DNA from: Tritonibacter aquimaris
GTDB taxonomy: Bacteria > Pseudomonadota > Alphaproteobacteria > Rhodobacterales > Rhodobacteraceae
Assembly: GCF_009617595.1 (NCBI RefSeq)
Contig: NZ_WIXK01000007.1
Location: forward strand, 62,001 to 126,000
Direction of reading: 5' to 3'
Length of the DNA: 64,000 nucleotides
A program made the translations under genes and the position numbers. How positions within the stretch are numbered: the stretch's first letter is position 1; the number at the start of each line of letters is the position of its first letter. The notes beneath the pieces are model-generated. The model did not search any database, was not told the origin of the DNA, and worked only from the letters and a program-made list of their open reading frames with translations. Positions 51,925-60,395 of the stretch are shown here, piece after piece.

Positions 51925-52498
51925 ATGGAAATCAGACCTTTTGGCGTTGAAATGTGGATGAATGAGTTCGAGACCAAATGCGAACTCAATCTTGCGGAAA
52001 CCTGCGTACAGTCGATCTCGCTGGGCGAATTGTTCGAGAGGTCGGGGCAGCACGACCTACCAGCAGCATTACTCCATTCCTGAAAGCATCGGTGCAGACA
52101 TCGAATTGCTGCATCTGAAGCCTGAGAACGGTTTTCTCCCGGATCTGGATGAGCTGCTGGCCGCCATGGCACTGGAGAACCGGGACAAGATCCTGAAACG
52201 CTCGCGCCGGATTACCCGCGAGAACCTGCAGATCGTCAAAGACTGGATTGCGGATGAGCCGCTGATCAGCTGGGTCGAGCCGAACTCCGGCACCACGGCG
52301 CTGCTGAAATATGATCTGGCGATGTCCTCGCGCGATCTTTGTGTGGCGTTGCTTCAGGAGGATGGGGTGATGCTGACCCCCGGCAGCGCGTTGGATATGG
52401 AAGGCTGGCTGCGGCTTGGCTACACCAACCCAACGGCAGATCTGACAGCTGGTCTGGCCAAATTCTCGGGCTTCCTGGCACGTCACGGCAACGGTTGA
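51925..52498 (+). pseudogene. class I/II aminotransferase with two internal deletions
   Basis: The N terminus starts at 51925 with AGGAG before it (EIRPFGVEMWMNEFETKCEL, ending near LGELFERSG). It then runs out of frame. A second frame resumes with TYQQHYSIPESIGADIELL, the expected sequence about 55 residues later. After FLPDLDELLAAM it jumps to ALENRDKILKRSRRITRENL, leaving out about 110 residues including the PLP lysine region. The C-terminal domain (SGTTALLKYDLAMSSRDLC, MLTPGSALDMEGWLRLGY) is complete. Total missing is around 165 residues, and the first junction also shifts frame. The protein cannot be a working transaminase. Confidence 0.75.
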
Positions 52499-52507
52499 GC
52501 CGCGGCT

Positions 52508-53467
52508 ATGATCCAGCTTGATAAAGCGCAGATCCAGGACCTGTTCGACTTTGAAACCGCTGTTGATGCGGTGCGGGCGGCCTATGTTGCTTTTGCGCAA
52601 GGGCGCGTGCAAACGCCCCCGGTCACCTATCTGGGCTTTCCGGAGGTGGCCGGGGATTGCCATGTGAAATCCGGCCATATCGCTGGCGACGGTGCCTTTG
52701 TCATCAAGATTGCGACCGGGTTTTACAACAATCCTGCCCAGGGGCTGCCCAGCTCCAATGGGATGAACCTGGTGCTCTCTGCCGAAACCGGCGCGCCGCT
52801 GGCGCTTTTGCAGGACGAGGGCTGGCTGACCGATATCCGCACGGGGATCGGCGGTGCGCTGGCGACCCACGCGCTTGCTGTTGCAGGATTTGAACGGTTT
52901 CTGATCGTCGGAACCGGCTTGCAGGCCCGCCATCAGGCACAGTGCCTGCAGCAACTGGTCCCGGACCGGCGGCTGGCGTTCTCCATTTGGGGACGGGATG
53001 CACAAAAAGCCAAAGCGGTTGCACAGGATCTTACAGCCGCCGGGCTGCTGGCGCAAAACACCGAGGATCTGCCCACCGCTTGCAAGGCTGCGCAGGCGAT
53101 AGTTGCCACGACACCCGCGCAACGCCATTTGATCGCCAGGGATTGGATCGGGCCCGGTACCCACATCACGGCTATCGGCGCCGATTGCCCGGATAAGCAG
53201 GAATTGGAGGCCGAGCTGACGGCCCATGCGGATCTTCTGGTCTGTGACTCACCGGAACAGGCGCTTGATCACGGGGAGTTCCAGACACTGCACAAAAGCG
53301 GCCGTTTGACCGAAGCAGATGTCGTGACACTTGGAGATATCCTGTCCCGGGATCATCAGGGGCGTCTAAACAGCTCTCAGATCACAATCGCGGATCTCAC
53401 GGGGCTTGCTGCGCAGGACATCGCCATATCCCAGGCTACTTTGAAAAAGCTGTCAGCATTTGAATAG
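52508..53467 (+). CDS. ornithine cyclodeaminase-family protein (EutC/BhcD-like)
   Basis: A 319-residue protein of the ornithine cyclodeaminase/mu-crystallin family, full length. It has the substrate-pocket segments VTYLGFPEVAGDCHVKSGHI, FVIKIATGFYNNP, GWLTDIRTGIGGALAT and the NAD-binding IVGTGLQARHQAQC. Relatives include EutC of ectoine use and iminosuccinate reductase BhcD. The broken dehydratase upstream fits either pathway, and no further genes of those pathways are present. It looks intact, unlike its three upstream neighbours, and may survive because it still has a use or because decay is recent. Confidence 0.8.
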   Translation: MIQLDKAQIQDLFDFETAVDAVRAAYVAFAQGRVQTPPVTYLGFPEVAGDCHVKSGHIAGDGAFVIKIATGFYNNPAQGLPSSNGMNLVLSAETGAPLALLQDEGWLTDIRTGIGGALATHALAVAGFERFLIVGTGLQARHQAQCLQQLVPDRRLAFSIWGRDAQKAKAVAQDLTAAGLLAQNTEDLPTACKAAQAIVATTPAQRHLIARDWIGPGTHITAIGADCPDKQELEAELTAHADLLVCDSPEQALDHGEFQTLHKSGRLTEADVVTLGDILSRDHQGRLNSSQITIADLTGLAAQDIAISQATLKKLSAFE

Positions 53468-53941
53468 TTTTTAGGCTACGCGACCACAACGTCATGCCCT
53501 GAGAGCTGTGCTGTTGGCCGTCTATTGCCCCGGGTAGAAATCACCGGGGGACGCAGTTTTGAGAACGCGTCATATCAGCCAGAGCTGTTTGCCCAGCTCT
53601 GTGGAGTGCGTGCCGATCCATGCAATCTGGGGGTCTTTGTTGCGGCCGACGATGAGGAACGTCGCAGGGTGAGTGCAAGAGGGCAGCCTGACCGAAAAAA
53701 GTTGGAATGCCAGTTGCAATACGATCCTGCGTCGTCTGCAACCTCTGCTTCAGCGTTGGAATAAGTGTGCGCAACGCTTCTGGCAGGCGGATGGCCAACC
53801 CTATCCTAAACCACGCGATGCTATGCGTGATATGATTGCGGAAATCGTTGTACCCCCCACAGAAGAAGGCGGTATGCCCATAGAAGTCAGAGAGCGCGTT
53901 AGCGATCTGATCTCTAACTGTTCCAAAATCTTGGGGTTTGG
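53468..53941 (+). pseudogene. decayed region, possible serine-recombinase 3' remnant
   Basis: No intact gene. Around 53800-53910 one frame reads PKPRDAMRDMIAEIVVPPTE followed by GGMPIEVRERVSDLI. This resembles the extreme C terminus of large serine recombinases (R-D/E-x-L/M-R-x-L/M-I-x-x-I-V-x-x-P pattern). A stretch in another frame just upstream (RKKLECQLQ) could be its preceding helix, so at least one frameshift is implied. It ends next to the 3' end of a tRNA gene, as expected of an integrated element. The similarity is short, so this is tentative. Confidence 0.35.
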
Positions 53942-54018
53942 TGGTAGCGGAGGAGGGACTTGAACCCCCGACACGCGGATTATGATTCCGCTGCTCTAAC
54001 CAGCTGAGCTACTCCGCC
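53942..54018 (-). tRNA. tRNA-Met (anticodon CAT)
   Basis: A 77-nt tRNA on the minus strand. GGCGGAG pairs with CTCCGCT (one G-U pair), discriminator A, encoded CCA. The anticodon arm GCGGAATCATAATCCGC gives CAT; the T-arm has GTTCAAGTC. The acceptor pair G1-U72 and overall sequence fit the elongator Met tRNA rather than the initiator (which has an unpaired 1-72). A lysidine-modified tRNA-Ile(CAT) cannot be wholly excluded. Confidence 0.93.
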
Positions 54019-54192
54019 ACATTGGCAATCACTGCAACACTCTGTGTCTTAATGACTGTGTGGAGGCGATTTAAGGGTTGGGGCGAGAACGGTCAAGCGA
54101 GAAATGAAAGAAAAACAAATTTTCTTTTGCTAAATCCAATGCGCCTAGGAAAAGCTCTTATTTCTGAGGGTTTTACCTCAAGGTTCGGCTCT

Positions 54193-54224
54193 AAAAAAAT
54201 GCCGCCCGGTTGGGGCGGCATTTG
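54193..54224 (-). terminator. rho-independent terminator after trpS
   Basis: On the minus strand ATGCCGCCC pairs with GGGCGGCAT around CAACC, followed by a run of seven T. It starts about 10 bp after the trpS stop. Confidence 0.9.
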
Positions 54225-54234
54225 GGTTGTTCAT

Positions 54235-55263
54235 TTAAACTTCGACTGGTGGAACCATACCCATGATTTCATAGGTTTTACGCAGGATCGGCGCGGTGAT
54301 TGTCCGGGCGCGCTCTGAGCCGCGGGTCAGGATCTTGTCGATTTCATCCTGGTTTTCCATCAGGCGGGCCATCTCGGTTGTGATCGGTGACATCTTTGCG
54401 ACCGCAAGCTCTGCCAGCATTGGTTTGAACTCTGAGAACTGTCTGCCGCCCACATCTGCCAGCACGTCCTCAACGCTTTGATTGTTCATCGCCGCATAGA
54501 TATTGATGAGGTTGCGTGCCTCTGGGCGCTCTTCCAAGCCTGCTGCCTCGGACGGCAACGCCTCCGGGTCGGTTTTGGCCTTGCGGATCTTTTTGGCGAT
54601 GGTGTCAGCGTCATCGGTCAAGTTGATGCGGCTCGCGTCAGAGGGATCAGATTTTGACATCTTTTTGGATCCATCGCGCAGTGACATTACGCGGGTGGCA
54701 GCGCCTTCAATCACCGGCTCAGTGATTGGGAAGAAATCGACACCATAGTCATGGTTGAACTTGGTTGCGATATCGCGTGTCAGTTCAAGGTGTTGTTTCT
54801 GATCTTCGCCCACGGGAACATGTGTCGCGTGATAGGTCAGAATATCCGCCGCCATCAGCGCAGGATAGGCAAACAGGCCAAGTGACGCGTTTTGGGCGTT
54901 CTTGCCTGCCTTATCTTTGAACTGGGTCATGCGCTGCATCCAGCCCATACGGGCAATGCAGTTGAACACCCAGGCAAGCTGCGCGTGCTCTGGAACCTGG
55001 CTTTGGTTGATCAGGATTGATTTCTCAGGATCAAGACCGGAGGCAATAAAACCCGCGCACAGTTCACGGGTGGATTTTTTCAGATCCGTCGGATCCTGCC
55101 AAACTGTGATCGCATGCAGGTCCACCATGCAGAAAATAGATTCCACATCGCGGTCCTGCCAATCCACAAACCGCTTCAATGCGCCCAAGTAGTTGCCCAG
55201 GTGCAGGTTGCCCGAAGGCTGGATGCCCGAAAAGACGCGCGGGGTGAAGCTGGTTTCGCTCAT
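54235..55263 (-). CDS. trpS: tryptophanyl-tRNA synthetase
   Basis: A 342-residue class I aminoacyl-tRNA synthetase that charges tRNA-Trp. The HIGH-equivalent is in [13 protein letters not shown] (residues 15-27), and KMSKS lies at about residue 203 in [27 protein letters not shown] and the C-terminal anticodon region are complete. ATG 55263 is chosen over an upstream in-frame Met at 55293 because [18 protein letters not shown] is the normal N terminus. No Trp-leader or T-box is apparent. Confidence 0.96.
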   Translation of the reverse strand: MSETSFTPRVFSGIQPSGNLHLGNYLGALKRFVDWQDRDVESIFCMVDLHAITVWQDPTDLKKSTRELCAGFIASGLDPEKSILINQSQVPEHAQLAWVFNCIARMGWMQRMTQFKDKAGKNAQNASLGLFAYPALMAADILTYHATHVPVGEDQKQHLELTRDIATKFNHDYGVDFFPITEPVIEGAATRVMSLRDGSKKMSKSDPSDASRINLTDDADTIAKKIRKAKTDPEALPSEAAGLEERPEARNLINIYAAMNNQSVEDVLADVGGRQFSEFKPMLAELAVAKMSPITTEMARLMENQDEIDKILTRGSERARTITAPILRKTYEIMGMVPPVEV

Positions 55264-55360
55264 GTCAGGAAACTCCCGTCTGGATAATTGCACCCCAGTC
55301 GCTTACCCATGGCGCACCCTATCGTCAACAGCCGAGCCAAGCGGCAGAGGAGCACAGCGG

Positions 55361-56047
55361 ATGAGTAACCCTGACATACAGTCCCCTTTCAACACCGTTC
55401 CAGCAGTGGTTGTGGCGCTGACGGTGATCATTATCGGGATTGAAGCCGCGTTTTCGCTGGGCGCGCGGGGCATCGTGGGCGGCCCAACCGCGATCGGCTG
55501 GCGGCTGGATGCGTTACAGTCCTATGCGTTCTCGCCGGATATTCTGTGGTGGATGGCTGACACCGGGCGCTGGCCATTTGAGCATATGATGCGCTTTGTG
55601 TCTTATCTCTTTGTGCATTTGTCATTTACCCATGCGCTTTTTGTTTGCGTGTTTTTGCTGGCGCTGGGGAAGATGGTGGCTGAAGTCTTTGGTGAGCTGG
55701 CGATGCTGTTGGTGTTTCTGATCTCTGGCATTGCAGGTGCGTCTATCTACGCTTTTGTGGCACCGGGGCAGATGCCGCTGATCGGTGGTTTTCCTGCGGT
55801 CTATGGTTTGATTGGCGCGTTCACCTTTGTGCGCTGGATCGCGCTTGGGGCGGTTGGCGCGCAGCAAGCCCGTGCCTTTAGCCTGATTGGCATGCTTATG
55901 GGTGTGCAACTGGTGTTTGGGCTACTGTTTGGCAGCCGCCCGGATTGGATTGCAGATCTGGCGGGATTTGCCGTGGGCTTTGGGGTGTCGTTTTTTCTGG
56001 TGCCCGGCGGCTGGCGGCGCATCTTGGAAAAAATCCGCCGCCAGTGA
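55361..56047 (+). CDS. rhomboid-fold membrane protein lacking catalytic residues
   Basis: A 228-residue membrane protein with about six helices in rhomboid order. The segment where active rhomboids have G-A-S-G-A-V-Y-G-L reads GGFPAVYGL (142-150), so the Ser nucleophile is Phe144. The helix-six site that normally carries A-H-L-G-G reads ADLAG, so the catalytic His is Asp199. The oxyanion Asn of the H-x-x-x-N motif (HALFV at 91-95) is also gone. The fold is kept but proteolysis should be impossible, as in iRhoms and derlins. AGGAG lies ten bases upstream. It is divergent from trpS and convergent with murJ. Confidence 0.82.
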   Translation: MSNPDIQSPFNTVPAVVVALTVIIIGIEAAFSLGARGIVGGPTAIGWRLDALQSYAFSPDILWWMADTGRWPFEHMMRFVSYLFVHLSFTHALFVCVFLLALGKMVAEVFGELAMLLVFLISGIAGASIYAFVAPGQMPLIGGFPAVYGLIGAFTFVRWIALGAVGAQQARAFSLIGMLMGVQLVFGLLFGSRPDWIADLAGFAVGFGVSFFLVPGGWRRILEKIRRQ

Positions 56048-56063
56048 CATATGTGATCAGCGA

Positions 56064-57611
56064 TCAGCCGCGTCTACGTTGCGTGGCTGATTTCATTTCG
56101 CTCAGGCGCATCGCCCCGATGAGCTGCGCTGCCGCGAAATAAACCGCGCCACCGAGCAAGATCAGCACAAGCAAGGCGAGGTAACGCCAACTGGGCAGGA
56201 AAAACAGGCTGTTGAAATGCGTATAAGCGGCAAATACAGCCGCACCCATCACCAGGGACGCAACCAGAATGCGCCAGCAGCGGTCAAAGAACCGCTTGTC
56301 AAATTGCGCTACCTCTCCAAGGCGGCGGGCACGCCACCAGAGCAGGAGAACAATCGCCCAACCCGCCGCACTGGCTGAGATCGCAGGTGCAACCCAGCCC
56401 ACATAGGGTTTTAGCCCATAAGCAAGCGCTGCGTTCACAATCATGCCAACAATCGCGATGCGAAACGGTGTTTTGGTGTCTTCACGTGCGAAAAACAGCG
56501 GCTGTAGCACTTTTTGCAGCACAAAGGCCGGAAGCCCTACACCATAGATCGCCACCGCCAAAGCAATGGCTTGCACATCAGCGGCATCCGTTTGACCGCG
56601 CTCATACAGCACCGAGATCAACGGCAGCGGTATGGCGATAAACGCAAACGTACAGGGCAGGGTCAGCAGCAGCGAAAACTCTCCGGCGCGCGACAGCGCG
56701 TTGCGTGCGCCCAGATGATCATTGGCCCGCAATCTGCGCGACAGATCCGGCAGCAGGACGATGCCAATTGCGATGCCAACCACACCCAAAGGCAGCTGAT
56801 ACAGACGGTCTGCAATGAACAGCCAGCTCAGCGCGTTTTCAATATCTGAGGCCACCCGTTGCCCAACAACCAGATTGACCTGCGTAACCCCCATCGCAAG
56901 CCCTGCAGGCACGGCGACGCGGATCATGTGGCGCATGTCATCTGTGATCCGAGGCAGCCCCGGACGAAGTTTGAAGCCCGCGCGCTCTGCCGCGACCCAG
57001 ACCAGTACAAGCTGCGCAACCCCAGAAACCGGAATGGCCCAAACCAGCCATTGAATGACATCCGCGCCCATAACGGCGCCTGCAATCATCGCCGGAATGG
57101 CCACCACATTCAAAAGCGCCGAAGCCGCGGCTGCCGCCGCGAAATGGCCGGTGGCATTCAAAATACCAGAAAACAGCGCGGCCAGTGACATGAACAGAAT
57201 ATAAGGAAAGACAATCCTGCCAAAGCCAATAGTGGTGTCAAAACGGCCGTCACCAGCACCGATGTCTGATGTGAACCAGACCATCGCAGGCATGAAGATC
57301 ATCGAGACAGCCACAAGCGCTATCACCGCAGTCCCAAGCAGGTTGAACGCATCTTGCGAAAACCTCTGCGCGTCGCTGCCGTCTTCGACTTTTTTCGACA
57401 GCATTGGCACAAAGGCTGCGTTAAACGCGCCTTCGGCAAAAAAACGGCGAAACATATTGGGCAGGCGGAACGCTGCGACAAATGCATCAAACATAGGGCC
57501 GGGGCCGATATAAGCCGCGATCAGAATTTCACGCATAAAGCCAAGGATCCGGCTGACCAAGGTCCAGAAACCTACGGTCATGAAGCCGGACAACAACTTG
57601 ATTGGTTTCAT
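56064..57611 (-). CDS. murJ: lipid II flippase MurJ
   Basis: A 515-residue protein of about 14 membrane segments, the MurJ/MviN flippase that moves lipid II across the inner membrane for peptidoglycan synthesis. The N terminus (LSGFMTVGFWTLVSRILGFMR) and RLPNMFRRFFAEGAFNAAFVP are strongly diagnostic, with the functional Arg residues present. Its ATG overlaps the glnD stop (ATGA), so it is the last gene of the lpoA-like/glnD/murJ group. Confidence 0.96.
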   Translation of the reverse strand: MKPIKLLSGFMTVGFWTLVSRILGFMREILIAAYIGPGPMFDAFVAAFRLPNMFRRFFAEGAFNAAFVPMLSKKVEDGSDAQRFSQDAFNLLGTAVIALVAVSMIFMPAMVWFTSDIGAGDGRFDTTIGFGRIVFPYILFMSLAALFSGILNATGHFAAAAAASALLNVVAIPAMIAGAVMGADVIQWLVWAIPVSGVAQLVLVWVAAERAGFKLRPGLPRITDDMRHMIRVAVPAGLAMGVTQVNLVVGQRVASDIENALSWLFIADRLYQLPLGVVGIAIGIVLLPDLSRRLRANDHLGARNALSRAGEFSLLLTLPCTFAFIAIPLPLISVLYERGQTDAADVQAIALAVAIYGVGLPAFVLQKVLQPLFFAREDTKTPFRIAIVGMIVNAALAYGLKPYVGWVAPAISASAAGWAIVLLLWWRARRLGEVAQFDKRFFDRCWRILVASLVMGAAVFAAYTHFNSLFFLPSWRYLALLVLILLGGAVYFAAAQLIGAMRLSEMKSATQRRRG

Positions 57612-60376
57612 GATTCGGCCCGCTTCACGCCTTCTTTTATGGCTTCTTGCAGCTTGGTCTTGAGGCTGTTTTGTTTGGACACGGAATGATATTTCAGCCC
57701 AAACATGTCCTTCACATAAAACGTGTCGACCACCTGTTCGCCATAGGTCGCAATCACCGCATTGGCCACATAAACATTCATATGCGCCATGGTGCGCGCC
57801 AGATCATACAGCAGGCCGGGTCGATCGCGGGTATCGACCTCAATGATCGTATAGATCTCTGAGCCTTCATTGTCGAAGGTGATATGGGTCGGCACATTAA
57901 AGGCACGTTCGCGTTTTTTGATTTTGTCGCGCGATTTCAATGCTTCGCCCGCGATCACCTCACCACGCAGGGTTTTATGGATCATCTGCTCCAATCGGGG
58001 CAGGCGTGATGCTTCAAACGGGTGGCCATCTGCATCCTGGATCCAGAAAGCATCGGTCACATAGCCGTCTTTGGTGGTGTATGAACGTGCATCCACCACA
58101 TTGGCACCAACAAGCGCCAGCGCCCCGGCCACGCGGGAGAAGATACCGGGGTGGTCGGCCATGGCAAAACAGGCACGGGTCGCGTCACGATCATCATCTG
58201 GGTGCAATCGAATGATGACCTGACTTTGATCATCGCTTTTATGCAAGTCCCGCAACATCTGCGCAAATTCCACATGTGCTGTTACATGCAGACCCTGCCA
58301 GTAGGGGGGGTAGTGACGACCGGTCTCGCGTTTCAGATCAGCTTTTGGCCAATCCGGAAGGGTTTCCCGCAGCTTTTTCTTAGCCTCATGACCGCGCTGT
58401 TCGCGGCTTAAGGCTTCCATGCCGTTTTCCAGCATCTCGCGGGTTTGGCCGTATAGCGCCCGCAAAAGGGCAGCCTTCCAGTTGTTCCACGTGTCAGGTC
58501 CGACACCGCGAATGTCACACACGGTCAGCAGCAAAAGCAAATCAAGCCGTTTGACTGATTTGACCGCTTTGGCAAAATCACGCACGGTGCGCGGGTCGGC
58601 AATGTCGCGTTTTTGCGCCATATCCGACATCAACAGATGGTAGCGGACCAGCCATTCCACGGTTTCACTGTCGGCTTTGTTCAGACCTAGGCGCGGCGCC
58701 ACTTTGCGGGCAATTTTTGCCCCAAGGATTGAATGATCTTCGGCACGCCCTTTGCCGATATCATGAAGCAGCATCGCGATGACAAGCACCTTGCGGCTCA
58801 AACCTTTGCGCAGCACTTCTGACGACAGCGGCAGCTCTTCTTCCAGTTCGCCGCGTTCAATTGCGGCAAAATTGGCGATGACCTGAATAGTGTGCTCATC
58901 GACGGTGTAGGAATGATACATATTGAACTGCATCATCGCCACAATCGGTTCAAACTCCGGGATAAAGGCTGCGAGCACGTCGAGCTCATTCATGCGGCGC
59001 AGCGCGCGTTCCGGGTTGCCGTGTTTCAAAAGTAGATCGAGGAAGATGCGCACAGCTTCCTTGTTTCGACGCATGTCGTCATCGATCATATGCAGATTGG
59101 CAGAAACCAGGCGCATCGCATCCGGATGCAACAACATGCCGGTGCGCAGCCCTTCTTCAAACAGGCGCAGCAGGTTCAGCGGGTCTTGCAAGAACGCATC
59201 AGGATCTTCGACCTGCAGTCGGTTATGCACGACTGTATAGCCAGATTTCACGCGTGGACGACGGCGGAAGATCCGTTCCAGCAGCGGTTCATCTTTTTGC
59301 TGGCTCGCTTCCAGCTTGGTCAGGAAGATGCGTGTGACATCGCCAACGCGCGTGGCATGGCGGAAATATTCCTGCATGAAAACTTCGACCCCGCGCCGCG
59401 CGGCAGTGTCTTTAAATCCCATGCGGTCGGCAACTTCGACCTGTTGGTCAAAGCTCAGCTGCTCGGTTGCGCGCCCAGCGGACAGATGCAGATGCGACCG
59501 CACCGCCCAGAGGAAGTTTTCCGCCTTTTCAAAGGCATCAAATTCTTCGGGCAAAAACAGGCCCAAAGAGACCAATTCACATGTTGATTGTACGCGATAG
59601 ATATACTTTGCAATCCAGAACAGCGATTGCAGATCCCGCAGCCCGCCTTTGCCCTCCTTGACGTTGGGTTCCACCATATAGCGTTCACCCTGTTTCAGGT
59701 GGCGCGTCTCACGTTCGGACAGTTTGGCGGCAACGAACTCATTGGGGCTGTTGGAAAAAAGATCCCGCTCCAGCTGTTGTTCCAGATCAGCTGCAAGCGC
59801 CTCATCTCCGGTCAGGAAACGATGCTCCAACAGGGCGGTGTGAATTGTGTAGTCTTCTTTGCCGAGGCGGATGCAATCACGTATCGTTCGGCTGGAGTGA
59901 CCAACCTTTAGCCGCAGATCCCACAGGATATAAAGCGAGGTTTCAATGACGCTCTCGGCCCAGGCGGTGATTTTGTAAGGCGTCAGAAACAGCAGGTCGA
60001 CATCTGAAAAGGGTGCCATTTCACCGCGCCCATAGCCACCTACCGCAATAACGGCAATCCGCTCCCCTTGGGTGGGGGTGGCATTGGGGTGGAAAAGCTC
60101 GGTTGCCGCGTATAGCGCGGTACGCACGATGCAATCGGTCAGATAGCAATAAGACCGGGTGAGCGCGGCCGCCTCAAATGGCTTGGCTGCAAAGGCCTCA
60201 GCCAGCGCAGCGCGGGCAGTCTTGTTGGCGTCGCGTAAAATATCCACCACAAAGGCGCGAAGATCTGCGCCATCCGCTGTTTGGGCGTGTTCGGTGATGC
60301 GCGCTGTTACTGCGTCTCGATCAAAGATTTCCTCAGGTGCCAGTATCAGCGGCACCTGAGAGGCTGTCGTGTTCAT
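57608..60376 (-). CDS. glnD: bifunctional PII uridylyltransferase/removing enzyme
   Basis: A 922-residue nitrogen sensor that attaches or removes UMP from PII proteins according to glutamine. The N-terminal nucleotidyltransferase domain has GGYGRGEMAPFSDVDLLFL (G-G-x6-P-x-S-D-x-D). The HD hydrolase domain has LLHDIGKG and ILGAKIARKVA. Two ACT glutamine-sensing domains close the protein (ACFAMADHPGIFSRVAGALA and IIEVDTRDRPGLLYDLARTM). ATG 60376 gives the usual start; the longer frame would overlap the upstream gene. It lies 19 bp after the lpoA-like gene and overlaps murJ by four bases. Confidence 0.96.
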   Translation of the reverse strand: MNTTASQVPLILAPEEIFDRDAVTARITEHAQTADGADLRAFVVDILRDANKTARAALAEAFAAKPFEAAALTRSYCYLTDCIVRTALYAATELFHPNATPTQGERIAVIAVGGYGRGEMAPFSDVDLLFLTPYKITAWAESVIETSLYILWDLRLKVGHSSRTIRDCIRLGKEDYTIHTALLEHRFLTGDEALAADLEQQLERDLFSNSPNEFVAAKLSERETRHLKQGERYMVEPNVKEGKGGLRDLQSLFWIAKYIYRVQSTCELVSLGLFLPEEFDAFEKAENFLWAVRSHLHLSAGRATEQLSFDQQVEVADRMGFKDTAARRGVEVFMQEYFRHATRVGDVTRIFLTKLEASQQKDEPLLERIFRRRPRVKSGYTVVHNRLQVEDPDAFLQDPLNLLRLFEEGLRTGMLLHPDAMRLVSANLHMIDDDMRRNKEAVRIFLDLLLKHGNPERALRRMNELDVLAAFIPEFEPIVAMMQFNMYHSYTVDEHTIQVIANFAAIERGELEEELPLSSEVLRKGLSRKVLVIAMLLHDIGKGRAEDHSILGAKIARKVAPRLGLNKADSETVEWLVRYHLLMSDMAQKRDIADPRTVRDFAKAVKSVKRLDLLLLLTVCDIRGVGPDTWNNWKAALLRALYGQTREMLENGMEALSREQRGHEAKKKLRETLPDWPKADLKRETGRHYPPYWQGLHVTAHVEFAQMLRDLHKSDDQSQVIIRLHPDDDRDATRACFAMADHPGIFSRVAGALALVGANVVDARSYTTKDGYVTDAFWIQDADGHPFEASRLPRLEQMIHKTLRGEVIAGEALKSRDKIKKRERAFNVPTHITFDNEGSEIYTIIEVDTRDRPGLLYDLARTMAHMNVYVANAVIATYGEQVVDTFYVKDMFGLKYHSVSKQNSLKTKLQEAIKEGVKRAES

Positions 60377-60395
60377 CGGTGACGGTTGATTCACC

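Noticed and set aside
51986-53227. 413-codon open frame antisense to the aminotransferase remnant and the cyclodeaminase gene
   Set aside because: The plus strand here carries clear family motifs; the antisense frame has none.
51303-53467. A functional ectoine or hydroxyectoine catabolic cluster
   Set aside because: Only EutB/EutC-like genes are seen. The hydrolase and deacetylase genes of that pathway are absent, the dehydratase is broken and the same gene pair occurs in the beta-hydroxyaspartate cycle.
53525-53764. 79-codon forward frame upstream of the recombinase-like remnant
   Set aside because: No recognisable domain, no ribosome-binding site, and it lies in a region that looks decayed in all frames.
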